A stretch of 61,619 nt of DNA from Rhizophlyctis rosea (lineage: Eukaryota; Chytridiomycota; Chytridiomycetes; Rhizophlyctidales; Rhizophlyctidaceae), in NCBI GenBank assembly GCA_027596075.1, contig JADGJC010000240.1, forward strand, positions 2,820-64,438, written 5' to 3'. The translations under genes and the position numbers were made by a program. Below, one piece after another: positions 24,039-36,561 of the stretch; the first letter of the stretch is position 1; every line of letters begins with the position of its first letter. Below the pieces are notes generated by a model. It was given only the letters and a program-made list of their open reading frames with translations, had not been told where the DNA came from and ran no database searches.

Positions 24039-25956
24039 ATGTTCCGCGACCCCAAACCTCACCAGGTATATGTCAGTTTTCCTTATGATTGATGTTGTAT
24101 GAGTGGTGCGATGGATGCGTGGGTGGATGTTTGCACGGGTCGATGGAGGGGAGCAGGTGGAGTAGACTGAGCTTTGGAAACTCAACGGCAGCTTATGACC
24201 AACGACTTTGCAACCCAACTTTCCATGAGAGCATCCTGGGGCGAGCGACATCCAGATAGTGTCTACTACATACTTAATAACCACATTTTGTCACCTTATC
24301 ACAGATTCGCACCCGCAGCCAGACGGCGAAAGCATCGTCCGAGAACGACCAAGCCCAAGCACTGGCAAACTTGAAAGGAAAGAGTGTTGGGCTCGCCGCG
24401 AAACCTTCGACCGGTACTCTGAACAAGAAGCCGAGCACAACCGCGCTTGCTACACGTGGAGCCCTTCAAGAAAAGGCTGTCCCCACTGCCGCCAACACCA
24501 AGAAGCGCAACTTGGGCGACGCTGAAAAGTCCGAGGTAAGGGTTCGACCGCATATCACAGCTCACGGTCGAAATTGTTGATCCTCATCGTCGGCCGTTCC
24601 AGGCAAAGCAAATCAAACCTGCAAAGACCACCACCACTCGTGCCACCACGCAGCGGGCTCGCAAGCCTGTTCAGGAAAAGCCTCTCCCGGCATTGAAGGA
24701 GGAAGCTTCCGGTGATCAGGAAAACGTCGGACCCCCGTCAGAAAATGTCGACCCCAAGCCGGACACCAAGGTCAAGCGCCGTGCGCCAAAGGCAGAACAA
24801 GCCGCTGCACCGCCAAAGGCCACAGCTGCTCGCACGAAGAAGCCGGTGTTGAAAGAAAAGGTGGTGGCTCCAAAGGATGAGCTTGCGGGCCCTCCGTCAA
24901 AGAAAGCCAAGGTCGAGGAAGCAGCTCAGGACTGGGATGACCTGGACGCCGAAGACATTGTCGACCCTCTCATGGTCTCTGAATACGTCACGGAGATCTT
25001 CGAATACATGAAGGATCTTGAGGTTTGTGTTGGCCACCGCTTCATCACCTTATGAATCAAGTAATTTATAGGTTTACTTAAGGTTCAAACTCTGCCGAAC
25101 CCCAACTACATGGAAGACCAAAAGGAACTTCAGTGGAAGATGCGCACCATCTTGATCGATTGGCTCATCGAAGTGCACAACAAGTTCCGCCTGCTCCCCG
25201 AGACCCTGTACCTGGCCGTCAACATCATCGACCGCTTCCTCTCCATGAGGGTTGTGTCGCTCGTGAAGCTCCAGCTCGTCGGCGTTACCGCCATGTTCAT
25301 CGCGGCCAAGTACGAGGAGATCTGCGCCCCTTCCATCGAAAGCTTCATCTACATCGCGGAAGGCGGATACTCTGACGACGAGATCCTCAAGGCCGAACGC
25401 TACGTCCTCCAAGTGCTCGACTTCTCCCTTCAATACCCGTCACCCCTGAGCTTCCTCCGTCGCTGCTCCAAGGCCGACAACTACGACCCGGAGACCCGCA
25501 CCATGGCCAAATACCTGATGGAAATCTCCCTCGTGGACCACAGGTTCCTTCCCCATCCTCCTTCTCAAGTCGCCGCCGCTGGCCTCTACCTCGCCCGCAA
25601 AATTCTTCGCGATACAGAATGGGTATGTTTTTCGGTAGCTTGTCGTCTGTCCTATCAAGCACAGTCTCTAATATCCACTTTTCTTTGCTTACCATCAGGA
25701 TGCCAACCTCACCCACTACTCGGGTTACAAAGAAGCCCAACTCATGCCCTGCGTTCGCCTCATGGTGTCCTACCTCGAGTCCCCGATGAAGTTCGAGGCT
25801 CTCTTCAAAAAGTACGCCAGCCGCAAGTTCCTGAAAGTCAGCATGTTCGTCAAGGAACGCATCGAGCGGGGCACGCTCAAACTCAGCGACTTCCCGGAGG
25901 AAACCGCCGACCTGGACGATGACTACGAGATGGACCCGGAGGATGAGGACATCTGA
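24039..25956 (+). CDS. G2/mitotic B-type cyclin
   Basis: Five exons (24039-24065, 24305-24535, 24603-25022, 25083-25622, 25699-25956) give 491 residues. The N-terminus holds a destruction-box-like motif (RGALQEKAV) in a Lys/Ala/Pro-rich disordered region, as expected for ubiquitin-dependent turnover by the anaphase-promoting complex. DPLMVSEYVTEIFEYMKDLE leads into the first cyclin fold: MRTILIDWLIEVHNKFRLLPETLYLAVNIIDRFLS and AAKYEEICAPSIESF, with the MR.IL.DWL and KYEE signatures that contact CDK1. The second cyclin fold begins LQYPSPLSFLRRCSKADNYD and ends before an acidic tail (DLDDDYEMDPEDEDI). It should activate CDK1 at the G2/M transition in the nucleus. The start lies in a tiny first exon (nine codons), followed by a 239-bp intron, longer than usual for this window. 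Confidence 0.92.
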
Positions 25957-27180
25957 AGGAGGGGGGCGTGTGGTGTGTTTGGGGCTCGGCAACTTTCACT
26001 CCCTTTGCGAAAAATTTGCGGACCTTTTTCTTTTGCTTTGGGAGAACGATTGGGAGGGATGTTGAACGGCGTGGGCCGTCGAAGCTTCTTTTACACTTCC
26101 CCCTTTCTGATCATTGTAGGATAGTTTGATTTTCGAGGACGGGATGGTCTTTGCGTCTCGTTGTTTCGTACCCACTTTTTTCTTGTAAATATATTCAAAA
26201 CTTGCATGTTCTTGCTTCACGTACTCCGGTATCTCCTGGCGTGGGAAGAGGTGATAAAGTCTATGGCGTGTTAGTGGCCCCTGATGTGAGGTCCGCAATC
26301 CTCAACAGGGTGACGGAAACTTGGGGATCATCCCATTCGGTACAGCAGCTGCTTTGCCATGGACATGGATGCTTCGTTTGCACTATGCTCCTCAACAATA
26401 CGCAATCAGGTGCCTGTTGCCGACCAGGCCACGATGGCCTTTGCCACCCATCCACTGAGCCCTCTGCACAACCGAACTTGCCAGGGAACGGCACCACTAG
26501 ATGAATTAGATCATGCCACCTTATGGAGAGGTCATATGAAAAAAGGAAAGGAGCGAATATATAGGTAAGCGTTGCAATAATAAGCGGGCTATGAGTTAGC
26601 AAACAAACAGCTTGTTTGGAGAAACAAAGTTGCTTTTCTTCGCACCGAAGGTTGGACAAAAGGGGAACTTCAAGATGGGCAGAAAAAAACAAAACGAATT
26701 CCAAAGACGCTATGGACACGGGTGGGAGCCGAACACAGTATGTTATTACACATCCGGTTGGCAAACCGCTGGGATATTTCGCCTTTCGGCGATGTTGATT
26801 GTGGTAAACACATTGTCATTGTTCATGGATGAGTCATTGTGACTTGCACTTCGGGGACCCTGATGTGCGTCAACTTGTCCGAGGATGAAGCGAAGAAGCG
26901 ATGTCCATGAGGAAACCAAGATAGTAAACACAGCATCAGGAGCTCTAGTAGATCAACACTTTTGCGTTTTATGGTACTGGTTCGTGGTATCTGTTGGCCC
27001 AGGCTATTCGTCCAGATTCTTGTGAAATTGTTGCATGAACATCTGCTGCAAGGGCATGCATGCGCCAACAAATCTAACAAATCTGCTTCGATCGGTTGTA
27101 GATGATACCCTCCTGTTTGTATGGCGGACATCAAACATATTCCCTTAAACCTCACCCACTTTCATTCTATACATCCGTAC
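25957..27180. other. Convergent intergenic spacer
   Basis: 1.2 kb between the 3' ends of cyclin B (+) and the PH-domain gene (-). Several random open frames exist on both strands, the longest 167 codons (minus, 26261-26764). None has a family motif, signal peptide or good splice partners, so nothing is called. Confidence 0.55.
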
Positions 27181-30139
27181 CTATGCAACAACACGCCCTT
27201 CACCCGCCATACCTCCACTCCTCCCCTCTACACTAATGACCTCTGCACCACTCCACCCCTGCTGCACATTCCCCATACTCTGCTGCCTCTGCACACTACC
27301 CCTCCCACCGGCGTCAGCAATCTCCCTAACAACTGCCATCCACTCCGCCACAGCGCCTTCATTTCCCAACTCCACCAAAACACTGACGCCATTCATTAGC
27401 CGGATACGGAACGCCCGATGGGCACGAGCGATGTTGGTAGCTTTTTCCACGGTTGCGTTGCGGAGGTTGTAGGTCTGAAGTGGGGGTGTACCTGCGAGCT
27501 GCATGTGGACATCGTGAGTATACCAGTGCGGAAAGACATATAGTGTCAGAAAAATGGGACCGCAACTGAAGAACCACAAACAAATTCAAATGGTCTCACC
27601 TCAGGATCCGAAACCGGCATCCCCAACTCCCTCACATCCCCCTTCCTCCCCATCCTAAACAACGCCAACGTCCTCGTAACAGGATTAATTTTCACAATAC
27701 AAACCTTCCACGGACTCTCCCCTCCCCCTCCTCCCACGACACCTCCTCCTCCCACACCCACCCCACCCTTCAGCAAATTCAAACTCGAAAGATTACTAGC
27801 ACTCCGCTGGAGGAGGTTACCTTTCGTCAACATAGCTTTACTGTCTATTCCTAGCACGGGCTCCCAGGCCGTTTTGACGTACGCGATGGTTATTTTCGGG
27901 TAGGCTAGTGGGAGGGTGAGGTGTGAGAGGGAGGGGACGGAGCCGTAGAGGGGGAGGGTTGGATGGGAGGGGTAGGTTGTTAGGGATGTGTGGTAGTACT
28001 CTGGACGGGCTATGGAGACTGTTTGTGGTTGGGCGTAGTTTTGCGGTTGCTGTATTGGCGGTTGTTGTTGCGGTCCGCCGATGGACTTCTCGATAGGTGC
28101 GAATTGAGCGGTAGAGTCGCGCGGGATGAGGGGACTAATGGACGGGTAGGATTGGAAAGGGGCGGAGGGGAAGGGACGGTATGGTGTGGCGGTGTCTGGC
28201 GGTAGGGCTGGGGAGGAAGGAAGGTACGATGTCATGTCGGCGATGCTGTTTGCGCTTTGTTGGATTGTGATTTGGGAGCGGGAGTTGAGGTTTTGCATGG
28301 AGTCCATGTGGCGGGCGAGTTTTTCGTAGTCCGGGGCCGGACCGGCGGCACGGTAGATGGGTTTGGGGAGGTTTGCGTAGCGTGGAGATTGTTGTGGGAT
28401 GCCCTTGTATGGAAGTTGGGTTGGTGAGGCGGGGAAGTTGAGGGTGGGTTGATCTACAAGGGTTTGGAGACTGTCGCGAATGTGAGATTCTGGGCCAGTT
28501 GTGTAATCCTTCACCATTTGTGCTTCAAGTGCATCCGTGCTGGTAACTGTTGAGTTGCTGGTGGCGACTGATGGTCCAAACTTGACATGTAGTTCGCCTA
28601 AGGAGGAAGCACGTTGATGGTTCATTGGCGGCTTCTCTGGTCCGACAGACTGCTCGTGTGAACTTAGTAAGATTGATTCCGTCGGTGGCACAAAATTCAA
28701 TCAAAACTCACGGGGGAACTTTGCGAAAGTCTCTTGCTGAGAGGGCTTGAGACATAAGTGGGGGAAGTGTATGCTCGAGGACGCCGCCGGGTCGTGACGC
28801 TTCCCGTACGTTTCAGTGCTGGAGTCTGTGTCGGCATTCTGAACTTTTGATGATAGCGCATAGCTTCAGCTGCCTCTTTTGATTCTACCCTTTCCCCATC
28901 CAAAGGGTTACTACTGTGTTTGTCCATCCCCTCTTTTCCCCCTTCACCGTCTGATGAGGATTCTGCAGATTGATCCACACCCCCCGTGGATTCAAGGACC
29001 TGCCTACCAGATCTTTCCCCTATCACCGCAGTTCGTTCATTAGCCCCACCGGCCCCACGTTTGTTGATCAATGCCTGATCAGCAGGCATGTAGACGGATG
29101 CATGACCCATGTCAAGCTTCCATATGGCTGGTGGAGGCAGTGGGCGAGCAGCAAGTAAAGCGTCCTGCTGGAGCGACGTGCCATGCAGATGTTTTGCCAT
29201 CGCTCCAACCACCTTTGATATTCTCAAAGGGTTTCTGGGTGTTGCAGCCGGTGATCGTGCCAATCTTCCCTTGATTGCTTCCTCTGCTAATGGTATAATA
29301 TCTAAGAAGCAGCACATTGCCTTCACAAATACCGCGCCTGACTGATTGACGGCTCGCAAGTCGAGTTGCCCGCTGGGTTGTCGTTGGAGTGTATGAGGCA
29401 ATATGGGAGGGTCATGGTTTCCCTCGGTTGGAGATAATGGTCCGCGTTTCTCGTTCATGACTTTCCGAGCGTTTAGAACTCTTTGAAAGATCTTCTTCGC
29501 TTTTGCATATCCCTGAGTGGCGTCTGCCCCCACCAATCCGCCATCGACAACCTTCCGTCCTGCCTTCAGAGCTTCGTCCATGTCACGCACAAGATCGCGC
29601 ACAATAGCCGCAACCTCCGCACCAGCAAAAAGCAATGTCTCTTCAATGTTCTCTTGCAGTGGTTTACACAACACGCAGGTGAGGATTAGGGATGCTTCCA
29701 AGGCATGTAACGGCATCAGGATGAATTGTAGCCGACCAACCACTTCTTGGTAAACTGAATCCTCGAAAAGATTGACAGAGGATGAAGAACCAGACGAGAC
29801 GATGAGTTGAAAGATGTAGTGGATTATGCTGGTGATATGCTCGGCATGGGCGATCAGGGCCGCTTTGAGAGTGTCGACTTCGGCCCAGTTTGCGACCTGA
29901 TGTTGGGGCTCCAGATCCCGCAGGCTTCTGGGGATGATGTTGTCATCTTCATATGATCTTCCAAGTAGACCTTGCAACGTGGGAGGTCTAGCTGTGCGAA
30001 GCAGACTGGCATATTTGCAAAGACTGTAGAAGCGGGATGAGAAGTAGCGGATAGTGAATGGAACTCTTATCGCGAAAGCAAAGCCCTACCAGCAAACTAC
30101 TTCCGATATTTCTGACAGAATGACATGCAGGTCACTCAT
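27181..30139 (-). CDS. PH-domain protein with N-terminal helical region
   Basis: Four exons are supported, with ATG at 30137-30139 (MSDLHVILSEISEV), a large second exon to about 28710, a third to 27600 and a last one from 27498 to TAG at 27181-27183. The first 200 residues are predicted helical, rich in Leu/Ile/Ala (DTLKAALIAHAEHITSIIHY, then LQFILMPLHALEASLI), and could form a four-helix bundle. The middle is long, Ser/Pro/Gln-rich and disordered. The C-terminal segment reads as a PH-like fold: YVKTAWEPVLGID, WKVCIVKINPVTRTLALFRM, then AFRIRLMNGVSVLVELGNE and the final helix AVAEWMAVVREIAD with the conserved Trp. A poly-Gly loop interrupts the first strands. Probably a membrane- or cortex-linked adaptor; family beyond PH is not recognised. 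It shares a divergent promoter region with CUL3. Confidence 0.65.
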
Positions 30140-30794
30140 AACTGACGTAGGTACAGCCGATGATGACTGCAATGAAAACTTGGGAGCGTTTGGAGAAGGA
30201 CAAAAAGTAAGGAAATATTTACTGTTCACCTATGGCAGCCTGATGGACCCCTTCCCTTTTCACTTGTTGTCTTTCCCGATTATGTCAGCATGTAGCCAGC
30301 CACAAACAAATGGACTGTCTGTGTTTGTGTGACAGTGCCACATGTGCCACATGTGCCACGAACCTGAGACACCCTCCACAAGGGGGGTCTGAAGACTCTG
30401 AAGAGTCTGAACCCATCGGTGGGACCGCCTTTCCCACACCTCCTCCACCTCTTGCCTTTTGCCCCAATTTACAACACCCTTTAGGTGTGCACACTAACCC
30501 ACTTGCACTCAGCCCATACAATCATACTGAGGAGATCTCTTATTCCCATATCTCGCCCGTACCGTTTCCTTCGAGGTTGTGGTGTGTCATCGGAACTTTC
30601 CTGGTAACAAACGTACGGCTTGTCCACGCCCTTGCCTGTCGCTTTTCAAGCTATTCGTGGATACCCACAGCTGGAATAGCCGTCCCAAACCATACACAAC
30701 TCTCTGCGTGAGACTCTTTCAATATGGTATTATGCCGGCCTTCCTTCTTGACGACCGGTCAATTACTATTCTTACTCCGTTCGATCTGTGACAG
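30140..30794. promoter_or_regulatory. Divergent spacer between PH-domain gene and CUL3
   Basis: 655 bp between the two start codons. It carries three tandem TGCCACATG-type units at 30336-30359 and, about 40 bp further on, a run of related TCTGAAGA repeats (about 30388-30412). Both are candidate regulatory elements for one or both genes. Confidence 0.45.
30336..30359. repeat. Three tandem copies of a 9-bp CACATG-containing unit
   Basis: TGCCACATG occurs twice in full and a third time as TGCCAC, head to tail. The CACATG core resembles a bHLH E-box, so this may be a transcription-factor cluster; that function is inferred. Confidence 0.6.
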
Positions 30795-33700
30795 ATGTCC
30801 TCACAGCAGCGTCGCAAAATTCAAGGGGCCAAAATTCGGGCTCCTGCGAAACGCTCGGTGAGTTTTGCAACATTGAAATAACTATGGATCATGACGCAAC
30901 ATCGGGTCCGGTTTGTTCTGCCATGCGTACTGACAATGTGTCGACATTGCGGTCCCAACAGAATGTTGAACAGCAAGGCTTGGAGTTATGGGAAAAGGTG
31001 GAGAATGCCATCAAACAAATTTACAAAAAGAATGCTAGCACTCTGAGTTTCGAAGAAATCTACAGGTATGCTGGATTGCCCCGCGCATCTTTTGAGGTAT
31101 CATTGACCATTGACATCTTCGCTTCACAACAGAAATGCATACACTATGGTTTTGCATAAGATGGGCGAGAGACTATACAACGGTGTGAAAGATGTCATCA
31201 CTGTGCATCTAGAAGAGGTTGCAGCAGAGCGCATTGTCCCAGCATTTCCACAGCCTATCGCCAGCGAGGCTGGAGGTTCGTTACCCGGAGGAGTTACACC
31301 CGTGTCTGGAGGCCCGCACTTCCTGCTGAAATTGCAAGAAGTGTGGGATGATCATACCACTTGCATGCTCATGATCAAAGACATTCTACTGTATATGGTA
31401 AGAAATGGCATTTTTCAGATCTCTCCGATCGGATCTCATCTCGTTTTGCAGGATCGCGTATATGTCACCAGCAACAATGTACCGAAAACGTACGACATGG
31501 GATTGGACCTCTTCCGGGATTTCATCATTCGGTCCCCGAAATATGAGATACAGAAGAACTTGATGGATTCATTACTTTATCAGATCCAACTCGAACGGGA
31601 GGGGGAGATGGTTGAGCGGTCAGTGCTAAAGTCAGCCACGCGAATGATGGTCGATTTGACAGCCGCCGCTGGTATGTTGGGAGTGCCTTTGCGGAAGGGA
31701 GTTTCGCTGCCGAACGTTATTGACTGCTGCCTGCAGGAAATGTTCAGAACGCCAGCACCGTGTATGAAGTGGATTTTGAGACCCGGTTTCTTGCGACAAG
31801 CGAGAAATTCTATGAGTTGGAAAGTCAACAGTTCTTGAGGGAATGCGATGCTGCTGAGTATTTGAAGCGGGTATGTTGCGTCCTTTCGTGGAGTCGAGTA
31901 CTGCGGGCGTATTGAGCACTATGGCAGGCGGAAAGACGGCTGAAGGAAGAGGAGTATCGGATCAAGGCCTATCTCATTGAGTCGACACAACCCAAAATTC
32001 GTGGAATTGTGGAGAAGGAGCTTTTGGAGAAGCAAGTGAAAACCATCATCGAGGTGCGTTTGGGCGTGCTCTGGCGATTGGCGATCTCCGTATGGCGATC
32101 TGATTTGTTGTGGTAGATGGAGAATTCAGGCCTCGTGCCCATGGTTACACACGAGAAGATCAGCGATCTTGCACGGATGTACCAACTTTTCGGCCGAGTT
32201 TCCAACGGTCACTCCATGATGCGGACCGCTCTTTCGGACCACATCAAGGAACTGGCCAAGAACGTGAATGAGGTGTCAGGCGGGCTGGCGCACGGGCTGG
32301 ATGCATCAGTTTCCAAGCAGGCTTCATCAGTGTCTGTGGATGATGACGCTGCGGGACCAGCGCGAGGCACGGGGGCAGAATCATCCTCTGCAGCCGTACC
32401 ACGAGCAGATCCGATCCAGTGGGTGGAGGGCATGTTGGCGTTGAAGCAGAAGTTTGACATGATTTTGGACAAGGCGTTTGGGATGGACCGGGCGTTCCAG
32501 AATGAGATGAACGCGGCATTGGAGTTTGCAGTGAACCAGAATTCGAAGGCACCGGAGTTTTCGAGTTTGTTCATTGATGAGAATTTGAGGAAGGGGTTGA
32601 AGGGGGTATGTTGTGGTGTGAGGGATGTGGAGTGGTGCGAAGGTAGTACTAATACATTTTGTCTGTTAGAAATCGGAGGAGGAAATGGAGACATTACTAG
32701 ATCGGACAATTACGCTGTTCCGATTCATTGGGGAGAAGGATATCTTTGAGCGGTATTACAAGCAGCATTTGGCGAAGCGGTTGCTGTATGGTAGGAGCAT
32801 CAGCGAGGATGCCGAGAAGAGCATGATTGCTAAGCTCAAGGTTCATATGCCTTTGAATGCTCCGCGTACACAAATTAGCAATCCTGACAGCATCCTTCCA
32901 GACCGAATGCGGCTACCAGTTCACCACAAAGCTCGAAGGCATGTTCAACGACATGCGTCTGTCCAACGATACCATGTCCGACTTCCGCGACCACCTATCG
33001 AAATCCGTCACCGCATCGCCCAACATGGCCGATGTCTCCGTCAACGTCCTCACCTCCACCTTCTGGCCAATGAACTCCGCAACTCAAACCGCCGCCATCC
33101 ACTTCCCTCCCGAAATCAACGCCGCCATGGACCACTTCCAACGCTTCTACCTCGCCCGCCACTCTGGTCGTCGGCTGACATGGCTGACACACATTGGATT
33201 CGCCGACCTGAAAGCGACGTTTGCAAAGGGAAAGAAAGAGATCAATGTCTCAACATTTGGGATGGTGGTCCTGATGCAAGTGTTCAACGACACACAAGAA
33301 GGAGAAGCTGTACCCTACACCCGAATCCGCGAAATCACCGCCATCCCCGACGCAGAACTCAAACGCACCCTCCAATCCCTCTCCCTCGCAAAATACAAAA
33401 TCCTCCTCAAATCCACCAAAACAAAAGAAATCCACGACAACGACACTTTCACATTCAACAACGGCTTCACATCCCCACTATCTAAAATCAAGATCCTAAC
33501 CATCTCGTCCGCCTCCTCCGCAACAACCTCGACGGGCAACAGCGTGGAAAACGAGGCGGAACGGTCAGAGACGATGGAGAAGATTGATGAGGCGAGGAAG
33601 CATCAGATTGAGGCGGCGGTGGTGAGGATTATGAAGGCGAGGAAGACGATGGATCATAATAATCTTGTTGCGGAGGTTATTGGGCAGCTGGTGGGGAGGT

Positions 33701-33948
33701 TTAGTCCGAATGCGGGGATGGTGAAGAAGAGGATTGAGGGGTTGATTGAGAGGGAGTATTTGGATCGGGATAAGAGTGATCGGTGAGTGTTTTTCTCCCC
33801 AAAGCGTTTTTGGTGATTTTTGGGTAGGGTGGACGAGGGTTTGTGGTGTGAGTTTGGAAGGGTCAGGTTACGGGAATGGTGGCGAGGCTGGTACTGAAAG
33901 ACTAAATCCTCTTCACCAACTAGCAAACTGTACCACTACCTTGCATAA
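30795..33948 (+). CDS. CUL3: Cullin-3, scaffold of BTB-Cul3 ubiquitin ligases
   Basis: Multi-exon gene from ATG 30795 ([21 protein letters not shown]) to TAA 33946-33948. The N-terminal cullin repeats are CUL3-like: [47 protein letters not shown], and IKDILLYM followed by [17 protein letters not shown], then [24 protein letters not shown] and [18 protein letters not shown] mark the cullin homology domain that holds RBX1. The C-terminal winged helix carries the neddylation site region ([21 protein letters not shown]) and ends, across a last intron, in the invariant-type tail YLA. It recruits BTB-domain substrate receptors through its N-terminus. A Ser/Ala-rich loop of about 50 residues (near 32270-32420) replaces the short linker of animal CUL3. 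The start was chosen because the very basic leader splices in frame to the first cullin repeat. Confidence 0.93.
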
Positions 33949-34364
33949 ATCGTTGCATCGCAGCTTCAAATCTCCTTCCCCATGTGTATAGCATTTTACT
34001 CTCTCTCTATGTGTTTTTCAATGTGGAGGGAATTTTCATCCTTTTCATCCGCTCTTCTCCCCGTCACGTGAAACTTAGGTCAAAGTTGCCATCTTTTGTA
34101 CATATTGCTGATTTTCGTGGGGATCGGATGGAGAAGAGGGAGAACCGAAAATATAAAACGCCTTATGGAATTGTGCATAAAATGGTGTGGTTTAGATCAG
34201 TTTTGGTGTCTTGATTTTGGTTTGGGTTGGTAGTTGGAATGAACACTGGGAGTCCGGCACGAGAGATTGGAACTGGGGGTATAGAATGGGTATGATTTTG
34301 CTTTGCCAGGGAAAAAGGACTCTCCACAAACTGTTACTACCCCAACTCATCATCACTGCAAAAT
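33949..34364. other. Convergent 3' spacer
   Basis: 416 bp between CUL3 (+) and the LIM gene (-) stops. T-rich and otherwise unremarkable. Confidence 0.5.
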
Positions 34365-35565
34365 TCAATCCGTCGTCAGGACGCCAGCACCACCACCATA
34401 TCCATATCCCTGCATCAATCGTAAGTTAGATTTCGCCCAGTTACCCATAAGGACGCAATCCCCAACATTACCTTGGGACCAAACTTCTTCCCATGACAGG
34501 TCTTGCAATATATGACGCCATCCTTGTCGGCCATATTGGACGAGTCGAGGGATTTGTTGCAGTCTGTGCACCGGAAACAGAGTTTGTGGTATTTTACGCT
34601 GCCGGGGCCTAGGACCTGGACGTTTGCGTTGTTAGTCGGGGCGATGACTTGGGGAACAAGAAGTGCAATGGCATGCAACGAATTGAACACCAACTCGAAC
34701 CCCGGCCCTTGAACGGGTTCTCCGATAGCAAGCGTATCACCACTTCAAAGCTCAGGCTGTAAGCGGGCCCACACCACACACCTGCTCAGCGAAATACACA
34801 GCCTTCCCACATTTTGGACAATTATCTGCGCCGCCGAATTTGGGTTTCGGCAGGGCGGTACCACCCGTTGCGACGGAGGACATTGATCCAGATGCTGTGC
34901 GGGCCAAATTTGATTGAGAGCCATGGGGTAAGGCCGTTGCTGATCCTGATGTGGGAGCCAGGTTTGATTGAGAGCCTTCGCGGGAGGTCGGGGGTGAGTA
35001 CCGGTGTGTTATTGTGTTGTCGGTGTTGAGGAATGAGGCGCCAGAGCCAAAGCCGTAGCCTTTTATGTGGATATGAGGTAATAAGTCGGGAGAGTAGGAA
35101 ACGGCTAAAAGGTAAGGTGGGGGAGGCCACACCTTTCGGACCAAACAGTTTGCCATAACATGTTTTGCAATATGCTTCGTTATTTTTCTCCGTCAGCGTT
35201 GTCGAGTCGAGACGTTTGTTGCATTCCTGTTTTCGAGTTTTGTCCCAGGTCAGGTTGAGTGAGTTGCAAGACCCGCTCCAAAGCGATAAGACTGGGCACA
35301 GTACATTGCAGGTCAGACAGGTTTTATGCCACATTCCGCCCGGACCTGTGATCTGAAAGAGGTCAGAATATACGAGTGGAACGTGTATTGGGCTAGATAG
35401 TGCAACATACTTGTTCGGCCATGTATACGGCCTTGTTACTGTGAACATGATAAGATGGAGAGTGATTAGTTCGTGCTTGAGAAAAGCATATATTGTCAGT
35501 GCTCCTGCGTGTTGCGATTGCACATACCAGCGTGGGCAGGTAGGCGAGCCCCCAAACGTGGGCAT
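34365..35565 (-). CDS. Two-LIM cysteine- and glycine-rich protein (CRP-like)
   Basis: Spliced gene from ATG 35563-35565 (MPTFGGSPTCPRC) to TGA 34365-34367. LIM1 is assembled from short exons: CPRC, NKAVYMAEQ, ITGPGGMWHKTCLTCN, ECNKRLDSTTLTEKNNEAYC and KTCYGKLFGPKG. LIM2 reads NCPKCGKAVYFAEQ, VLGPGSVKYHKLCFRCTDCN and KSLDSSNMADKDGVIYC, KTCHGKKFGPKG. Each LIM holds the eight Cys/His/Asp zinc ligands and is followed by a glycine-rich patch (YGFGSGAS and YGYGGGAG), the hallmark of the CRP family. Between them is a Ser/Thr-rich linker with repeated GSQSNLA units. CRP-type proteins bind alpha-actinin or actin-associated partners and can enter the nucleus, so a role in actin organisation is likely. 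Fungal target unknown. Confidence 0.85.
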
Positions 35566-36561
35566 TGTTGGCTGTTAGACGTAGGTGTTTGTTGTTGTTG
35601 TGGGTCGAGTCAGTTAATTGAGATGAGTTTTTAGAGAGGGAAGACCAAGTCCAAGTGTTGCAACGCGCTCGGCGCTGGCGTAGCGACTCGATGGCAAGGG
35701 TCCAACACCACAAGCGGCTCCCGCCATGTGGACCCTTCCGCCCTAGGACCCTTACACAGTGGACCCGTGATGATGTCCCCCATCCTTTCAGCCTTCAATG
35801 CCCAGATGCCCCTAGCGTTATCAACTCTCGCGCAATCGCCAAATGCCCGCTTAAGAAGCAGCAAAATCAATTGGAAATAAAGGAAGCATTTGTGGATGGC
35901 TTTGTACACAAAGAGGTGGAAGTGGTGAAGAGCTCCCTCGGGCTTGCCATTTGTGCTTCGTGCGATCGGTTCATAGGAACGAGAACGGCAACCGAACAGT
36001 CAATGTAAAAGACGATCTCACTGTTAACAAGGTGTGGACCTTCGTGCGTGGATGATCGGTGTGGAATGCTGAATGCCAAGGCACACCTTTCCACGGGAAT
36101 GAACCCTGCAATACTGAACTTTCCACGCGTTTTGACTTCCAAGAGAGTTTGATCGTGCATACAAGCGACGTACCGGGTAGGTTACATGCTGGTTACAGGT
36201 GGTGGAATGAGGGAAAGAACCGCACAGCCCGGTGAACACACATTCTAGTGAACTTGAACACAAATGTATGAAATCCCCAAAGCAAGTCACACAAGCCGGA
36301 GCATGTTAAGGCTAAATGACACACTTTAGAACTTTAGTGGGTGGCAAAGCTGCTGCACTTTGGAGAGCGGTCGTTCCGACCTGCCATCCATCTCACGATG
36401 CAATTATAAGAATACTGGATCACCGAGCAACCTCGTTCGCCACTCAACCCACAGCATACAATAGCAAATCAACGCCATAACAACCTGACCATTACCATGG
36501 CCACCATAGCCTCATATTCACTCATCAGTCATATTACGCCAAGTTAGTCAGATCAGAAAAA
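35566..36561. other. Divergent intergenic spacer
   Basis: About 1 kb between the LIM gene (-) and the membrane-protein gene (+). No gene is supported. It should hold both promoters; the last 100 bp before 36562 are A/C-rich like a leader. Confidence 0.5.

Noticed and set aside
26261..26764. 167-codon minus-strand frame between cyclin B and the PH gene.
   Set aside because: Composition and lack of motif suggest a chance frame in 3' flanking DNA.
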